From the NCBI GenBank assembly GCA_016704895.1, contig JADIZG010000002.1, positions 93,490 to 157,489 of the forward strand: a stretch of 64,000 nt of DNA. The letters are read 5' to 3'. The position numbers and the translations under genes are program-made. Each line of letters starts with the position of its first letter. The first letter of the stretch is position 1. Of the stretch, positions 1 through 13,479 are shown piece after piece. The notes below the pieces were generated by a model, which did no database searches, had not been told where the DNA came from, and worked only from the letters and a program-made list of their open reading frames with translations. Source of the DNA: Betaproteobacteria bacterium. Lineage in GTDB: Bacteria > Pseudomonadota > Gammaproteobacteria > Burkholderiales > Casimicrobiaceae.

Positions 1-595
1 CGTCCGCGCCCGCGGCGATCTGCTCGCGCAGGTACGCGGCGACCGCGCGCGCGTTGACGTCGACGATGCGCGCGAGCAGGTCCGGGCGAGCCGCGGCCAT
101 CGTCCGCACCGTGGCATAGTCCTCGCTGCCGCCGCCTTCGATCATGTAGCAGGCCAGCGTGAACGGGCTGCCGGCGAACCCGATCAGCGGGACGCGGCCG
201 GCGAGCGCGCGCTTGATCGACGAGACCGCATCGAACACGTAGCGCAGCTTCTCCATGTCGGGCACGTCGAGCGACGCCACCGCGGCGTCGTCGCGCAGGG
301 TGCGCTCGAACCGCGGGCCTTCGCCCTCGGCGAACGAGAGCCCGAGTCCCATCGCGTCGGGCACCGTCAGGATGTCGGAGAACAGGATCGCGGCGTCGAG
401 CGGGTAACGCTCGAGCGGCTGCAACGTCACCTCGGTCGCGAGGTCCGGCGTCTGCGCGAGCGTCATGAAGCTGCCGGCGCGCGCGCGCGTCCGGGTGTAC
501 TCGGGCAGGTAGCGCCCCGCCTGCCGCATCAGCCAGACCGGCGTGTAGTCGGTCGGCTCGCGGCGCAGCGCGCGGAGGAAGGTGTCGTTCTGCAA
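1..595 (-). CDS. hemE: Uroporphyrinogen decarboxylase, N-terminal part (cut by window edge)
   Basis: Cytosolic enzyme that removes four carboxylates from uroporphyrinogen III to give coproporphyrinogen III in haem synthesis. About 198 residues are visible; the C-terminal part lies outside the window. The N-terminal family signature is present (PVWLMRQAGRYLPEY), which carries the substrate-binding arginines, followed by LDAAILFSDIL with the catalytic aspartate and GFAGSPFTLACYMIEG. The start chosen is a TTG at 595 (reads MQNDTFLRALRRE), with GGAG about ten bases upstream; no ATG in frame fits the family N-terminus. It follows gltD on the same strand with a 158-base gap in which I see no gene, so it is probably the last gene of a gltB-gltD-hemE unit. 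Identification is secure, the start slightly less so. Confidence 0.93.
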   Translation of the reverse strand, partial: MQNDTFLRALRREPTDYTPVWLMRQAGRYLPEYTRTRARAGSFMTLAQTPDLATEVTLQPLERYPLDAAILFSDILTVPDAMGLGLSFAEGEGPRFERTLRDDAAVASLDVPDMEKLRYVFDAVSSIKRALAGRVPLIGFAGSPFTLACYMIEGGGSEDYATVRTMAAARPDLLARIVDVNARAVAAYLREQIAAGAD

Positions 596-753
596 GGGGG
601 CGGGGCTCCGGGGGTTCGACGCAGGACCTGTCACGTGCTTGACGCGGGGCTCGCCGCGACCCGCGGCGCCCGGGGCTGGCGGCGCCCGCTTCCCGCGTCG
701 GCGCGGAGCGAGGCCGCAGTCGGGGACGGGCGGCACCGGGCGCCGTTCGCGCG

Positions 754-2190
754 TCAGCGAGGCAACTCGCTCGCCCCCATCAGGAATTCGTCGACCGCGC
801 GCGCGCACTGGCGCCCCTCGCGGATCGCCCAGACGACCAGCGACTGCCCGCGACGGATGTCGCCGGCCGCGAACACCTTGTCGACGTTCGTCCGGTAGTC
901 GTCGGTGTTCGCCGCGACGTTCGTGCGCGAGTCGCGGGCCACGCCGAACGCGTCGAGCATCGGCGTCGACGCAGGCCCGGTGAAGCCCATCGCGAGCAGC
1001 ACGAGGTCCGCCTTGAGCTCGTGCTCGCTGCCCGGCACCTCGGCCATCTTCATCTGCCCGTCCGCGCCGCGCGTCCACTCGAGCCGCGCGGCGACGAGCT
1101 TCTCGACGCGCCCGTCCCGGCCCTCGAAGCGCTTGGTCGCGACCGCCCAGTCGCGCTTGCAGCCTTCCTCGTGCGACGACGACGTGCGCAGCTTGATCGG
1201 CCAGTAGGGCCACACGAGCGGCTTGTCCTCGGCCTCCGGCGGCTGCGGCAGGAGCTCGAACTGCGTGACCGACGCGGCGCCCTGGCGGTTCGACGTGCCC
1301 ACGCAGTCGGAGCCCGTATCGCCTCCGCCGATCACGACGACGTGCTTGCCGGTGGCGAGGATCTGCCCCGCCACGCGGTCGCCCGCGACGACCTTGTTCT
1401 GCTGCGGCAGGAACTCCATCGCGAAGTGGACGCCCGCCAGGTCGCGCCCGGGGACCGGCAGGTCGCGCGGCTTCTCGGCGCCGCCGGCGAGCACCACGGC
1501 GTCGTACTCCTCGAGCATCGCCTTCGGGTCGGCGTCCCGGCCGACCTCGACACCCGGCCTGAACACGACGCCCTCGGCCGACATCTGCGCCATGCGCCGG
1601 TCGATCGACGGCTTCTCGAGCTTGAAGTCCGGAATGCCGTAGCGCATCAGTCCGCCGATGCGATCGCTCTTCTCGAGCACGACGACGTCGTGGCCCGCGC
1701 GCGCGAGCTGCTGCGCGCAAGCGAGCCCCGCGGGCCCCGATCCGACGACCGCGACGCGGCGCCCGGTCTTCTGCGCGGCCGGCTGCGGCACGACCCAGCC
1801 TTCCTCCCAGCCCTTGTCGATGATGAAGTGCTCGATCGACTTGATGCCGACGGCGTCGCTGTTGATGTTGAGCGTGCACGCCGCCTCGCAGGGCGCCGGG
1901 CACACGCGGCCGGTGAACTCGGGAAAGTTGTTGGTCGAGTGCAGCGTGTCGAGCGCCTCGCGCCACGCGCGCCGGTACACGAGATCGTTCCAGTCCGGAA
2001 TGATGTTGTTGACCGGGCATCCCGACTGGCAGAACGGGATGCCGCAGTCCATGCAGCGCGCGCCCTGCTTCGACGCCGCGTCGTCGTCCAGCGCGAGCAC
2101 GAACTCGCGGTAGTGGCGCAGGCGGTCGCGCGGCGGCTCCGCGACTTCGGCGATGCGCTGGAGCTCGAGGAATCCTGTGATCTTGCCCAT
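754..2190 (-). CDS. gltD: Glutamate synthase [NADPH] small subunit
   Basis: Beta subunit of NADPH-dependent glutamate synthase; it takes electrons from NADPH through FAD and iron-sulfur centres and passes them to GltB, which makes glutamate from glutamine and 2-oxoglutarate. The 478-residue protein has the expected order: N-terminal cysteine clusters (CMDCGIPFCQSGCP near residues 47-60, then CPAPCEAAC), an FAD-binding GSGPAGLACAQQLA motif near 150, an NADPH-binding GGGDTGSDC motif near 285, and the C-terminal AAGDIRRGQSLVVWAI flavin motif. The ATG at 2190 (MGKITGFLELQR) matches the family N-terminus; an in-frame start 51 bases further upstream would add unrelated residues. It lies 55 bases after gltB, in the same operon. 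Confidence 0.96.
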   Translation of the reverse strand: MGKITGFLELQRIAEVAEPPRDRLRHYREFVLALDDDAASKQGARCMDCGIPFCQSGCPVNNIIPDWNDLVYRRAWREALDTLHSTNNFPEFTGRVCPAPCEAACTLNINSDAVGIKSIEHFIIDKGWEEGWVVPQPAAQKTGRRVAVVGSGPAGLACAQQLARAGHDVVVLEKSDRIGGLMRYGIPDFKLEKPSIDRRMAQMSAEGVVFRPGVEVGRDADPKAMLEEYDAVVLAGGAEKPRDLPVPGRDLAGVHFAMEFLPQQNKVVAGDRVAGQILATGKHVVVIGGGDTGSDCVGTSNRQGAASVTQFELLPQPPEAEDKPLVWPYWPIKLRTSSSHEEGCKRDWAVATKRFEGRDGRVEKLVAARLEWTRGADGQMKMAEVPGSEHELKADLVLLAMGFTGPASTPMLDAFGVARDSRTNVAANTDDYRTNVDKVFAAGDIRRGQSLVVWAIREGRQCARAVDEFLMGASELPR

Positions 2191-2245
2191 GTTCCAACCG
2201 TATGAGGGTGGCGAGCGATGCGCGCCCGCCACGAACGTCAAGTCC

Positions 2246-7009
<4,764 letters not shown>

Positions 7010-7148
7010 CGTTTCCTCTCGTGAAACCGGCCTGCCGGCCCGGTCGCGCGTCCCGGGATGCCGCGGAACCCGGAACCCCCTCGGGCCGCGCGGTCGCCGC
7101 ACCCGCAGGCGCGAAGATTGCTGTGCGAATGCGAGGCGAAACCTTTTA

Positions 7149-7177
7149 ATCCTACTCGCCTTGCTGCAATGCGACAA
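7149..7177 (-). promoter_or_regulatory. Candidate sigma-70 promoter for gltB
   Basis: On the minus strand TTGTCG (7177-7172) and TAGGAT (7154-7149) are separated by exactly 17 bases, four of six matches in each box. This would start transcription near 7142 and give gltB a leader of about 130 bases. The 359-base gap between gltB and the next gene (7010-7368) holds this site, the divergent candidate at 7251-7279, and no coding sequence that I can support. Confidence 0.35.
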
Positions 7178-7250
7178 GGAACACGGCGGCAGGGCGGGCA
7201 TCCATGCAACACGCGCCGCCAGACGGCGCCCGGCTTCCCCCTGAAAGGCC

Positions 7251-7279
7251 TTGCACGGACCCCGCTCTTGCGCTCTAAT
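7251..7279 (+). promoter_or_regulatory. Candidate sigma-70 promoter for the lipoprotein gene
   Basis: TTGCAC (7251-7256), a 17-base spacer and TCTAAT (7274-7279; five of six matches to the -10 consensus). It sits in an A+T-richer island (7271-7295) unusual for this sequence, about 90 bases before the ATG at 7369. The -35 box is weak (three of six). Confidence 0.4.
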
Positions 7280-7368
7280 CTAAAGATTATTGGCTATCTC
7301 GTTGTTGCAGCGTTCAATTCCGTTGCGGGAACGCTCCGGTTTCAGGACAACATCATCAGGAATCCGCC

Positions 7369-8715
7369 ATGTCCCTCGTTCGCCTGACCGGCTGGCTTCG
7401 CCCGGTCGCCATGCTCCTGGCCCTGACCGGCACGCTCGGACTGACCGCCTGCGGCGGCGGGAGCGGGGCCGTCAACGGCCCGTCGACCCCGACGACCCCG
7501 ATCGCGACGCTCTACACGCTGCCCGCGGGCATCGTGGTCGCCTACTCGCAGGTCCCGGCGACGATCAAGATCGTCGGCGGCGTCGCGCCCTACCAGGCGC
7601 TGTCGAACAATTCGGCGGTCCTGCCGGTGCCGCTCAACGTTTCCGGCGACACGATCGTGCTCGTCGCGAACCCCGTGGCGGTCGCCTCGGACGTCCCGGT
7701 GGCGATCACCGTGTCCGACCAGTCCGGGCAGTCGGCGATCGCGAACGTGACGGTTCGCTACGCGCCGCTGTTCGAGAACGGCCTGACGGTGACGCCGTCG
7801 AGCGCGAACTGCGGGACCAACGTGTGCGACGGCGACACGGCAGGCGTGCAAGCGATTGCGACGGGCGTGGGAAGCGCGCCGTTGCCGGGCCGCCAGATCC
7901 GCTTCGACGTCGTGTACGGCGCGTTCTCGATCCTGACGAGCAATCCCGCGCTGCCGGCAGCCTCGACGCTGACCGTCGTCACCGATGCCGCGGGCGCCGC
8001 ACAGGTCCAGATCCAGGCGTCCGCGGGCGCCACGACGCAGCAGGCGCAGATTCGCGCGACCGACGTCACGACCGGCCAGCAGCAGATCGCGAACTTCGTC
8101 ATCGAGCGCACGACGTCGACCAACAACCTGTCGGTCGTGCCGCCCACGGCGACGATCCAGACGCAGTACAACAACTCGTGCTCGAGCGGATTCATCATCG
8201 ACTATTACATCTACGGCGGCACGCCGCCGTACACGGTCGCCTCGACGTTCCCGACCGGCGTCGTGGTCTCGCCCTCGGTCGTCGGGTCGAGCGGCAGCTT
8301 CTTCCGGGCGACGACCAACGGGACCTGCGTCAACCCGCTCACGTTCACGATCCAGGACTCGGCCGGCAAGACGACGACCGCGCAGCTCCTCAACATCCCG
8401 GGCACCCAGGCCCCGCCGGGGACGCCGGTGCCCACGCCGACGACACTCGTCGTGACGCCCTCCACGGTGTCGCGCACCGGCGCCAACAGCTGCACCGGAC
8501 AGACGTTCACCTTCGTGATCACCGGCGGGACTGCGCCCTACAACGTCAGCGTCACGCCGTCGGGCGGCATCGCGACGCCTCCCGTGGTCGCGGGGTCGGG
8601 CAGCTCGTCGGACATCAGCGGACTCGCCGACGGCTCCGGCGTATCGACGGTGATCATCGTCGACAGCGGCAGCCCGACGCAGCAGACCCGCACCGCGACG
8701 ATCGCCTGTAACTGA
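7369..8715 (+). CDS. Secreted lipoprotein with Ig-like/cadherin-like repeats, function unknown
   Basis: 448 residues. The N-terminus is a lipoprotein signal peptide: basic start, hydrophobic stretch, then lipobox L25-T-A-C28 followed by a glycine run (CGGGSG), so the mature protein should be lipid-anchored in the envelope. The rest is Thr/Ser/Val/Pro-rich and low in charge, with repeated segments of the type G(G/V)xxPYxxxxS: GGVAPYQALS, GGTPPYTVAS and GGTAPYNVSV, each opening a beta-sandwich-like unit of about 90-100 residues. Isolated cysteine pairs (CGTNVCDG, NSCSSG, NSCTGQ, final ACN) suggest disulfides. No catalytic motif is seen. It is monocistronic, with its own candidate promoter and a strong hairpin after the stop. 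An adhesin-like or matrix role is only a guess from the fold. Confidence 0.75.
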   Translation: MSLVRLTGWLRPVAMLLALTGTLGLTACGGGSGAVNGPSTPTTPIATLYTLPAGIVVAYSQVPATIKIVGGVAPYQALSNNSAVLPVPLNVSGDTIVLVANPVAVASDVPVAITVSDQSGQSAIANVTVRYAPLFENGLTVTPSSANCGTNVCDGDTAGVQAIATGVGSAPLPGRQIRFDVVYGAFSILTSNPALPAASTLTVVTDAAGAAQVQIQASAGATTQQAQIRATDVTTGQQQIANFVIERTTSTNNLSVVPPTATIQTQYNNSCSSGFIIDYYIYGGTPPYTVASTFPTGVVVSPSVVGSSGSFFRATTNGTCVNPLTFTIQDSAGKTTTAQLLNIPGTQAPPGTPVPTPTTLVVTPSTVSRTGANSCTGQTFTFVITGGTAPYNVSVTPSGGIATPPVVAGSGSSSDISGLADGSGVSTVIIVDSGSPTQQTRTATIACN

Positions 8716-8733
8716 TCAATCAGCCGCAGCAGC

Positions 8734-8763
8734 GAAAACGGCGATCCGCGGATCGCCGTTTTC
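8734..8763. terminator. Perfect 15-bp palindromic terminator
   Basis: A 30-base perfect palindrome, gaaaacggcgatccg followed by its exact complement, begins 18 bases after the lipoprotein stop. The T-rich end of the right arm (ccgttttcgttt) gives a Rho-independent terminator on the plus strand; the mirrored left arm could also stop transcripts coming the other way from aroB. Confidence 0.85.
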
Positions 8764-8770
8764 GTTTCCG

Positions 8771-8876
8771 CCCCGGGAGGGCGCGCGCAGCGCGCTTCGG
8801 GGACGTCCCGCACCCGCCGGGCCGCCCCAAGGGCGCGCCCTCGGGGAGGCGCGCGCAGCGCGCTTCGGGGGGATGT
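8771..8876 (-). repeat. G+C-rich hairpin repeat downstream of aroB (two copies)
   Basis: Two copies of the hairpin GAAGCGCGC-TGC-GCGCGCC(T/C)TC are seen on the minus strand (about 8876-8844 and 8805-8775), joined by a cttggggcggcccggcggg module. The same hairpin plus module recurs after pilM, after the serine protease and after livF. This copy starts about 25 bases after the aroB stop. Here the stem is GCGCGC/GCGCGC, where the pilM and livF copies have GCTCGC/GCGAGC, a compensatory T:A to G:C pair. Confidence 0.7.
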
Positions 8877-8899
8877 CACCCCCGCCGCAGCTGCCGCCG

Positions 8900-9970
8900 T
8901 CAGCCGGACAGCACCGCCGCCAGGTCGCGCTCGTCAACGTCCGCGCGAACGACCGCTCGGGCGAGGCGCTCGAGCAGCACGAAGCGCATGCGCCCGCGCT
9001 CGACCTTCTTGTCGCGGCCCATCAGGTCGAGCCAGCGATCGAGCGCGAGCTTCGGTGCCACGGTCGGGAGTCCGGCCGCGGCGACGAGCGCCTCGACGCG
9101 CGAGCGCTCGGCGGCCGGCAGCCCGCACACGCGTTCGGAAAGCCTGGACGCGAGCAGCATCCCGGTCCCGACCGCCTCGCCGTGCAGCCACGTGCCGTAG
9201 CCGGTCGCCGTCTCGATCGCATGGCCGAACGTGTGCCCGAAGTTGAGCAGCGCACGCTCGCCGGTCTCGCGCTCGTCCGCGGCGACGATCTCGGCCTTGA
9301 CGCGGCAACTCTCGTGGATGGCGTGCGCGAGCGCATCGTCTTCGCGCTCGCGGAGCGCGCGCATGTTCCGCTCGAGCCAGTCGAAGAAAGCGGCGTCGCG
9401 GATCGCGCCGTACTTGACGACCTCGGCGAGTCCCGCCGTGACCTCGCGCGCAGGGAGCGTCGCGAGGCAGCCGGTGTCGATCAGCACGGCGACCGGCTGG
9501 TGGAACGCGCCGATCATGTTCTTGCCCAGGCGGTGGTTGACGGCCGTCTTGCCGCCGACCGACGAGTCGACCTGCGCGAGCAGCGTCGTGGGCACCTGCA
9601 CGTACGGGATGCCGCGCTGGTAGATCGCCGCGGCGAAGCCCGCGAGGTCGCCGACCACGCCTCCGCCGAGCGCGACGATCGGGGTCGTGCGGTCGGCCTT
9701 GAGCTCGAGGAGGCGCGTGAGAACGTCGTTGAGCGTGTCCCAGTTCTTGTGCTGCTCGCCGTCGGGGATCAGCACGACCTCGATGGCGACGCCGGCCCGG
9801 TCGAGGCTCGCCCGGAGCGCGGGCAGGTGGTGCGCGGCGACGATCGCGTTGGTGACCACGACCGCGCGCTTCGTATCCCAGGGGACGAGCTCGCCCGCGC
9901 GCGCGAGCACGCCGCGGCCGATGGCGATCGGATAGCTTCGCTGGCCGAGGGCCACGTCGAGTCGCATCAT
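8900..9970 (-). CDS. aroB: 3-dehydroquinate synthase
   Basis: Converts DAHP to 3-dehydroquinate, second step of the shikimate pathway, in the cytosol with NAD and a divalent metal. 356 residues, the normal length. Visible family motifs: DGEQHKNWDTL and the nucleotide-binding LGGGVVGDLAGF, the QVDSSVGGKTAVNH active-site segment, the metal-binding glutamate in GLAEVVKYG, and the metal-binding histidine in NFGHTFGHAIE with a second in LHGEAV. The ATG at 9970 has AAGGAA five bases upstream; the annotation could be extended 75 bases upstream but that would run into the end of aroK. It lies 19 bases after aroK; pilQ-aroK-aroB is the standard betaproteobacterial order. Confidence 0.96.
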   Translation of the reverse strand: MMRLDVALGQRSYPIAIGRGVLARAGELVPWDTKRAVVVTNAIVAAHHLPALRASLDRAGVAIEVVLIPDGEQHKNWDTLNDVLTRLLELKADRTTPIVALGGGVVGDLAGFAAAIYQRGIPYVQVPTTLLAQVDSSVGGKTAVNHRLGKNMIGAFHQPVAVLIDTGCLATLPAREVTAGLAEVVKYGAIRDAAFFDWLERNMRALREREDDALAHAIHESCRVKAEIVAADERETGERALLNFGHTFGHAIETATGYGTWLHGEAVGTGMLLASRLSERVCGLPAAERSRVEALVAAAGLPTVAPKLALDRWLDLMGRDKKVERGRMRFVLLERLARAVVRADVDERDLAAVLSG

Positions 9971-9989
9971 CGGAGTTCCTTCGCCGCGC

Positions 9990-10526
9990 TCACCGCGCGT
10001 CCTCGGCGGGAGCGCGGGATTCCGGCTCCCACTCGCGTGCGGCACGCATGACCTCCTCGCGATCCGACCGGATCACGAGGTCCGCCACCGAGCGATAGAG
10101 CGGGTCGCGCTGCGCGTAGAGCTCGGCGATCCTCGCCGCAGGGTCGGCCGCCTTCAGGAGCGGCCGGTGGCGACTGTGCCGCACGCGCTCGTAGAGCGTT
10201 TCCGGATCGGCGTGCAGGTAGACGACGGTGCCGCCTTCGGCGAGCCGCCGGCGGTTCGCCTCGCGAATCACCGCGCCGCCTCCGGTTCCCAGCACGATGT
10301 TCTCGAGCCGCACCAGGTCGGCGATCACCGCTTCCTCGCGGTCGCGAAACGCGACCTCGCCCTCGATCTCGAAGATCGTGGGGATCGTCACGCCCAGGCG
10401 TCCCTCGAGCTCGTGGTCGGCGTCGACGTAGCGCTTGCCCAGGCGGCGCGCGAGCTGGCGCCCCAGCGTCGTCTTGCCCGCGCCCATGAGGCCGACGAGA
10501 TAGAGGTTGCCGCGATGCAGCTGCAT
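9990..10526 (-). CDS. aroK: Shikimate kinase
   Basis: Phosphorylates shikimate at the 3-hydroxyl using ATP. 178 residues, a typical size. Walker A is GLMGAGKTT (residues 12-20), the shikimate-binding DADHELEGRLG follows, then GEVAFRDREE (substrate arginine), and the glycine-rich LGTGGGAVI loop; the lid arginine lies in SRHRPLL. The gene follows pilQ at 122 bases and precedes aroB at 19 bases. The ATG at 10526 has no Shine-Dalgarno and lies only six bases after a TACAAT box, so it may be expressed partly from a leaderless transcript as well as by read-through from the pil operon. Confidence 0.96.
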   Translation of the reverse strand: MQLHRGNLYLVGLMGAGKTTLGRQLARRLGKRYVDADHELEGRLGVTIPTIFEIEGEVAFRDREEAVIADLVRLENIVLGTGGGAVIREANRRRLAEGGTVVYLHADPETLYERVRHSRHRPLLKAADPAARIAELYAQRDPLYRSVADLVIRSDREEVMRAAREWEPESRAPAEDAR

Positions 10527-10532
10527 CCGCGG

Positions 10533-10538
10533 ATTGTA
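10533..10538 (-). promoter_or_regulatory. Candidate -10 element, predicts leaderless aroK mRNA
   Basis: TACAAT on the minus strand (10538-10533; five of six to consensus), followed by ccgcgg and then the aroK ATG. A normal 6-7 base distance from -10 to the start site puts transcription at the A of the start codon. No convincing -35 box is visible 17 bases upstream. Confidence 0.35.
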
Positions 10539-10648
10539 GCGAATGGCGCCCGGCGGGCCGGGCGAGGCGGACCGAGGCGGGCGCCGGGCCGGCGCGGCGA
10601 TCCGACAGGACCGCGCGACGACCGCCCCTCGCCGCCTGCGTCGGGCCG

Positions 10649-12919
10649 CTACTTGACGGCGCTCATGGTCTCCTTGACCACGCGCGGCGTCAGGAAGATC
10701 AGGAGCTCGGTCTTCTCGCTCGATCGGCCGGTCTGCTTGAACAGGTAGCCGAACAGCGGGATGTCGCCCAGGTAAGGCACCTTGTCGACGTCGTTGCGGA
10801 TCGTCTCCTCGTAGATGCCGCCGATCACCGCGGTGTCACCGTTGTTGACCATGATCTGCGTCACAACGTTCTTCGTGTCGATCGCGGGCACCTGGAAGCC
10901 CTGGCCCACCTGCACGTACGACCCGACCGAGTCCTTGCGGACCTCGACGGTCATGATGATCCGGTTGTCGGGCGTGATCTGCGGCGTGACGTCGAGGCGC
11001 AGCACCGCCTTCTTGAACTGAACCGTCGCCGGCGAGTTCGACGTGCCCGGTGTCACGTACGGGATCTCGGTGCCCTGCTCGATCTGCGCCTTCTGGTTGT
11101 CGGCCGTGATCACGCGCGGGCTCGAGACGACCTTGCCGCGGTTCTCGGCCTCGAGCGCGGAGAGCTCGAGGTTGATCAGGTTGCCGCTGCCCAGGTTGAT
11201 CAGCGTCATCGCGAGCTGTCCCGCGGCGTTCGCGATCGGCAGGTTGATGTTGAGCGCCTGCGGATCCGAGTAGCCCGGGTAGCCGTACGGCGCGACCGTC
11301 GGGGACGCGATCTCGAACGGCGTCGGCGTGCGCGTCTCGCGGACGATCCGGTCGCCTTCCGTGCGCACCGTCGGCTGCGTGTTGAGCGAGCCGGTCGAGC
11401 CGACCGAGTAGCGGCCGCGGTTGAACGAGAATCCGGTCTGCTGGCCGAAGCGCACACCGAGCTGGCGGCTGAACTTGTCGCCCGCGATCACGATCCGCGC
11501 CTCGATCAGCACCTGGCGGATCGGGACGTCCAGCTGGCGGATCATCCGGCGGACTTCCTCGAGCCTGGCGGGCGTGTCCTGCACGAACAGCACGTTCGTC
11601 CGCGGATCGACGAACGCGACGCCGCGCTTCGACAGGATCGAGCCCTGCCCGCCCGTGGTCGCGGTCTGCCCGGCGCCCAGGCCGAACTGCTGCTGGCGGT
11701 TGGTCGACAGCAGGTTGGCGAAATCCCCGGCCTTCATGTAGTTCAGCTGGAACGACTCGACCTGCATCGGCTCGAGCTCGCTGATCTGCGCCGCCGATTC
11801 GAGCTGCTGCTTCTCCCTGATCGCCAGTTCCTCGCGCGGCGCGATGCGGACCACGTTGCCGCTCTTGCGCATGTCGAGGTCCTTGGACTGCAGGATGATG
11901 TCGAGCGCCTGGTCCCAGGGAATGTCCTTCAGCCGGAGCGTGAGGGATCCCTGCACGGTGTCGCTCGTGATGATGTTGAGCCCGGTGAAGTCGGCGATCA
12001 CCTGCAGCACCGAGCGCACGTCGATGCTCTGGAAGTTGAACGAGACCTTCTCGCCCTTGTACCCGCCGCGCGTGCCCTGCGTCAGGCGGTTCGGGTCCTC
12101 CTGCACCGGCTTGATCTCGATGATGAACCGGTTGTCGGTCTGGTAGGCCGAGTGCTCCCACAGGCCCTTGGGCTCGATCACCATGCGCGTGTTCGGTCCC
12201 TGCGCGAACGTCTCGACCGACACGACGGGCGTGCCGAAGTCCTGCACGTCGAGACGGCGCTCGAGGTTGCGCGGCAGCGACGTCCTGATGAACTCGACGA
12301 TCAGCTGGCGTCCCTGCTGGCGGATGTCGATGCCGGTCGCCGCGTCGGACATGTCGACCACGATCCGGCCTTCGCCGTTGCGGCCGCGCCGGAAGTCCAC
12401 GTCGCGCAGCACGTGCTGGACGTCGCCCGGTCGGGCCTCGGCGAAGCGCTGGACCACCTGCGCCGTCGCGTCGAGCGCCTCGCCCTGGTCGAACAGCGTC
12501 ACCAGCACCGCGTTGCCCTCGATGCTGGTCTCGTAGGTCTGCGGCCGATTGAGGTTGAAGACGACGCGCGTCCGGCTGCCGGCCTGGACGACGTTCATGC
12601 TCCGCAGCGAGGCGTCGTCGATCTGGCGCTGGGTGGCGCCCAGCCCGTTCGTCGTGTCGAGGAAGTCGAGGGCGATGCGCGCCGGGTTCGCGATCGCGAA
12701 GCCGGCCGGCGCGTTCGTCGGCGCGTTGCGCAGCGTGAACTTGACGATCGTCCGGCCCGACGTCCCCTTGGAGACGGTCACCTGGTCGATGCTGTTGGTC
12801 CCCTGGGCCCACGCGACCTGCACGCTCACGAGCGCCGCGATCGCGGCGAGCCCGATCGCGACGCTGCGGACGGTGGCCGCTGCGGCGCTCCGGACCCGTA
12901 CGGCGAGAATTGCGCTCAT
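10649..12919 (-). CDS. pilQ: Type IV pilus secretin PilQ
   Basis: Outer-membrane secretin through which the type IV pilus passes. 756 residues with an N-terminal signal peptide ending near AWAQG (residue ~39). N-terminal half: two AMIN-type peptidoglycan-binding domains (NSIDQVTVSKG..., VLRDVDFRRG...). Middle: secretin/TonB short N-terminal domain (VSFNFQSIDVRSVLQVIADFTG, broken here for length by the first 20 being the core) and the N1 KH-like domain (VESFQLNYMKAGDFANLL). C-terminal secretin domain: VPIRQVLIEARI, LSALEAENRGKVVSSPRV and the pore-lining IEQGTEIPYVT, ending in the family signature VPYLGDIPLFGYLFK. The ATG overlaps the pilP stop (ATGA), so the genes are translationally coupled. 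Confidence 0.95.
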   Translation of the reverse strand: MSAILAVRVRSAAAATVRSVAIGLAAIAALVSVQVAWAQGTNSIDQVTVSKGTSGRTIVKFTLRNAPTNAPAGFAIANPARIALDFLDTTNGLGATQRQIDDASLRSMNVVQAGSRTRVVFNLNRPQTYETSIEGNAVLVTLFDQGEALDATAQVVQRFAEARPGDVQHVLRDVDFRRGRNGEGRIVVDMSDAATGIDIRQQGRQLIVEFIRTSLPRNLERRLDVQDFGTPVVSVETFAQGPNTRMVIEPKGLWEHSAYQTDNRFIIEIKPVQEDPNRLTQGTRGGYKGEKVSFNFQSIDVRSVLQVIADFTGLNIITSDTVQGSLTLRLKDIPWDQALDIILQSKDLDMRKSGNVVRIAPREELAIREKQQLESAAQISELEPMQVESFQLNYMKAGDFANLLSTNRQQQFGLGAGQTATTGGQGSILSKRGVAFVDPRTNVLFVQDTPARLEEVRRMIRQLDVPIRQVLIEARIVIAGDKFSRQLGVRFGQQTGFSFNRGRYSVGSTGSLNTQPTVRTEGDRIVRETRTPTPFEIASPTVAPYGYPGYSDPQALNINLPIANAAGQLAMTLINLGSGNLINLELSALEAENRGKVVSSPRVITADNQKAQIEQGTEIPYVTPGTSNSPATVQFKKAVLRLDVTPQITPDNRIIMTVEVRKDSVGSYVQVGQGFQVPAIDTKNVVTQIMVNNGDTAVIGGIYEETIRNDVDKVPYLGDIPLFGYLFKQTGRSSEKTELLIFLTPRVVKETMSAVK

Positions 12920-13452
12920 CGTTTCCCCCCCTGTGTCCTCGGGTCGGGCTGCTGGAGCTGCAGCGTCGACGACCGTTCGGTCCAGTCGCCCGCGCTGTCC
13001 TGCACCAGCTCCTTCAGCTTGATCTCGGTATCGGTGATGCCTGTGACGACGCCGAAGTTCTGTCCCATGAAGTTCCCGGATCGCACCTGGTAGATGTCCT
13101 TGTCGGGCGTACGCACGAGCGCGTACGCGGCCTTGTTCTTCGCGAGCGTGCCGACCATCGACAGCGACTCGAGCGGATAGCTCTCGAGCGGCTCCCGGCG
13201 CCGCGCCAGGTCCGGCGCGAGGCGGCTGTTGCCCTTGGCCGGCTCGATCTTGCGCGGCTTGAACGGGTCGGGGAGGTCGAACGCGTTGTAGGCGAACGGC
13301 TCGTAGGGCCGGATCTGCGGCAGCGGGTCGAGCTTGCCGAGCGAACTCCTGCCCTGGTCGCGCATCCAGTCGCGCAGGTCCTGGTGGCTCTCGCCGCCGC
13401 ACCCGGTGACGAGCAGCGCGGCGACGACGATCGTGGCGCGGCGGGAGCTCAT
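12916..13452 (-). CDS. pilP: Type IV pilus inner-membrane lipoprotein PilP
   Basis: Periplasmic lipoprotein that links the PilNO inner-membrane complex to the PilQ secretin. 178 residues with a lipoprotein signal (lipobox V15-T-G-C18). The disordered linker after the anchor is followed by the folded HR domain: LESYPLESLSMVGTL, then ALVRTPDKDIYQVRSGNFMG and GVVTGITDTEIKLKELV, matching the compact beta-sandwich of the family. The start ATG at 13452 has GGGAGG seven bases upstream. Stop overlaps pilQ by four bases; 72 bases of G-run-rich sequence separate it from pilO, where a direct overlap is usual. Confidence 0.94.
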   Translation of the reverse strand: MSSRRATIVVAALLVTGCGGESHQDLRDWMRDQGRSSLGKLDPLPQIRPYEPFAYNAFDLPDPFKPRKIEPAKGNSRLAPDLARRREPLESYPLESLSMVGTLAKNKAAYALVRTPDKDIYQVRSGNFMGQNFGVVTGITDTEIKLKELVQDSAGDWTERSSTLQLQQPDPRTQGGKR

Positions 13453-13479
13453 GCGAGCGCCTCCCCGCGCCGCCGCGGC

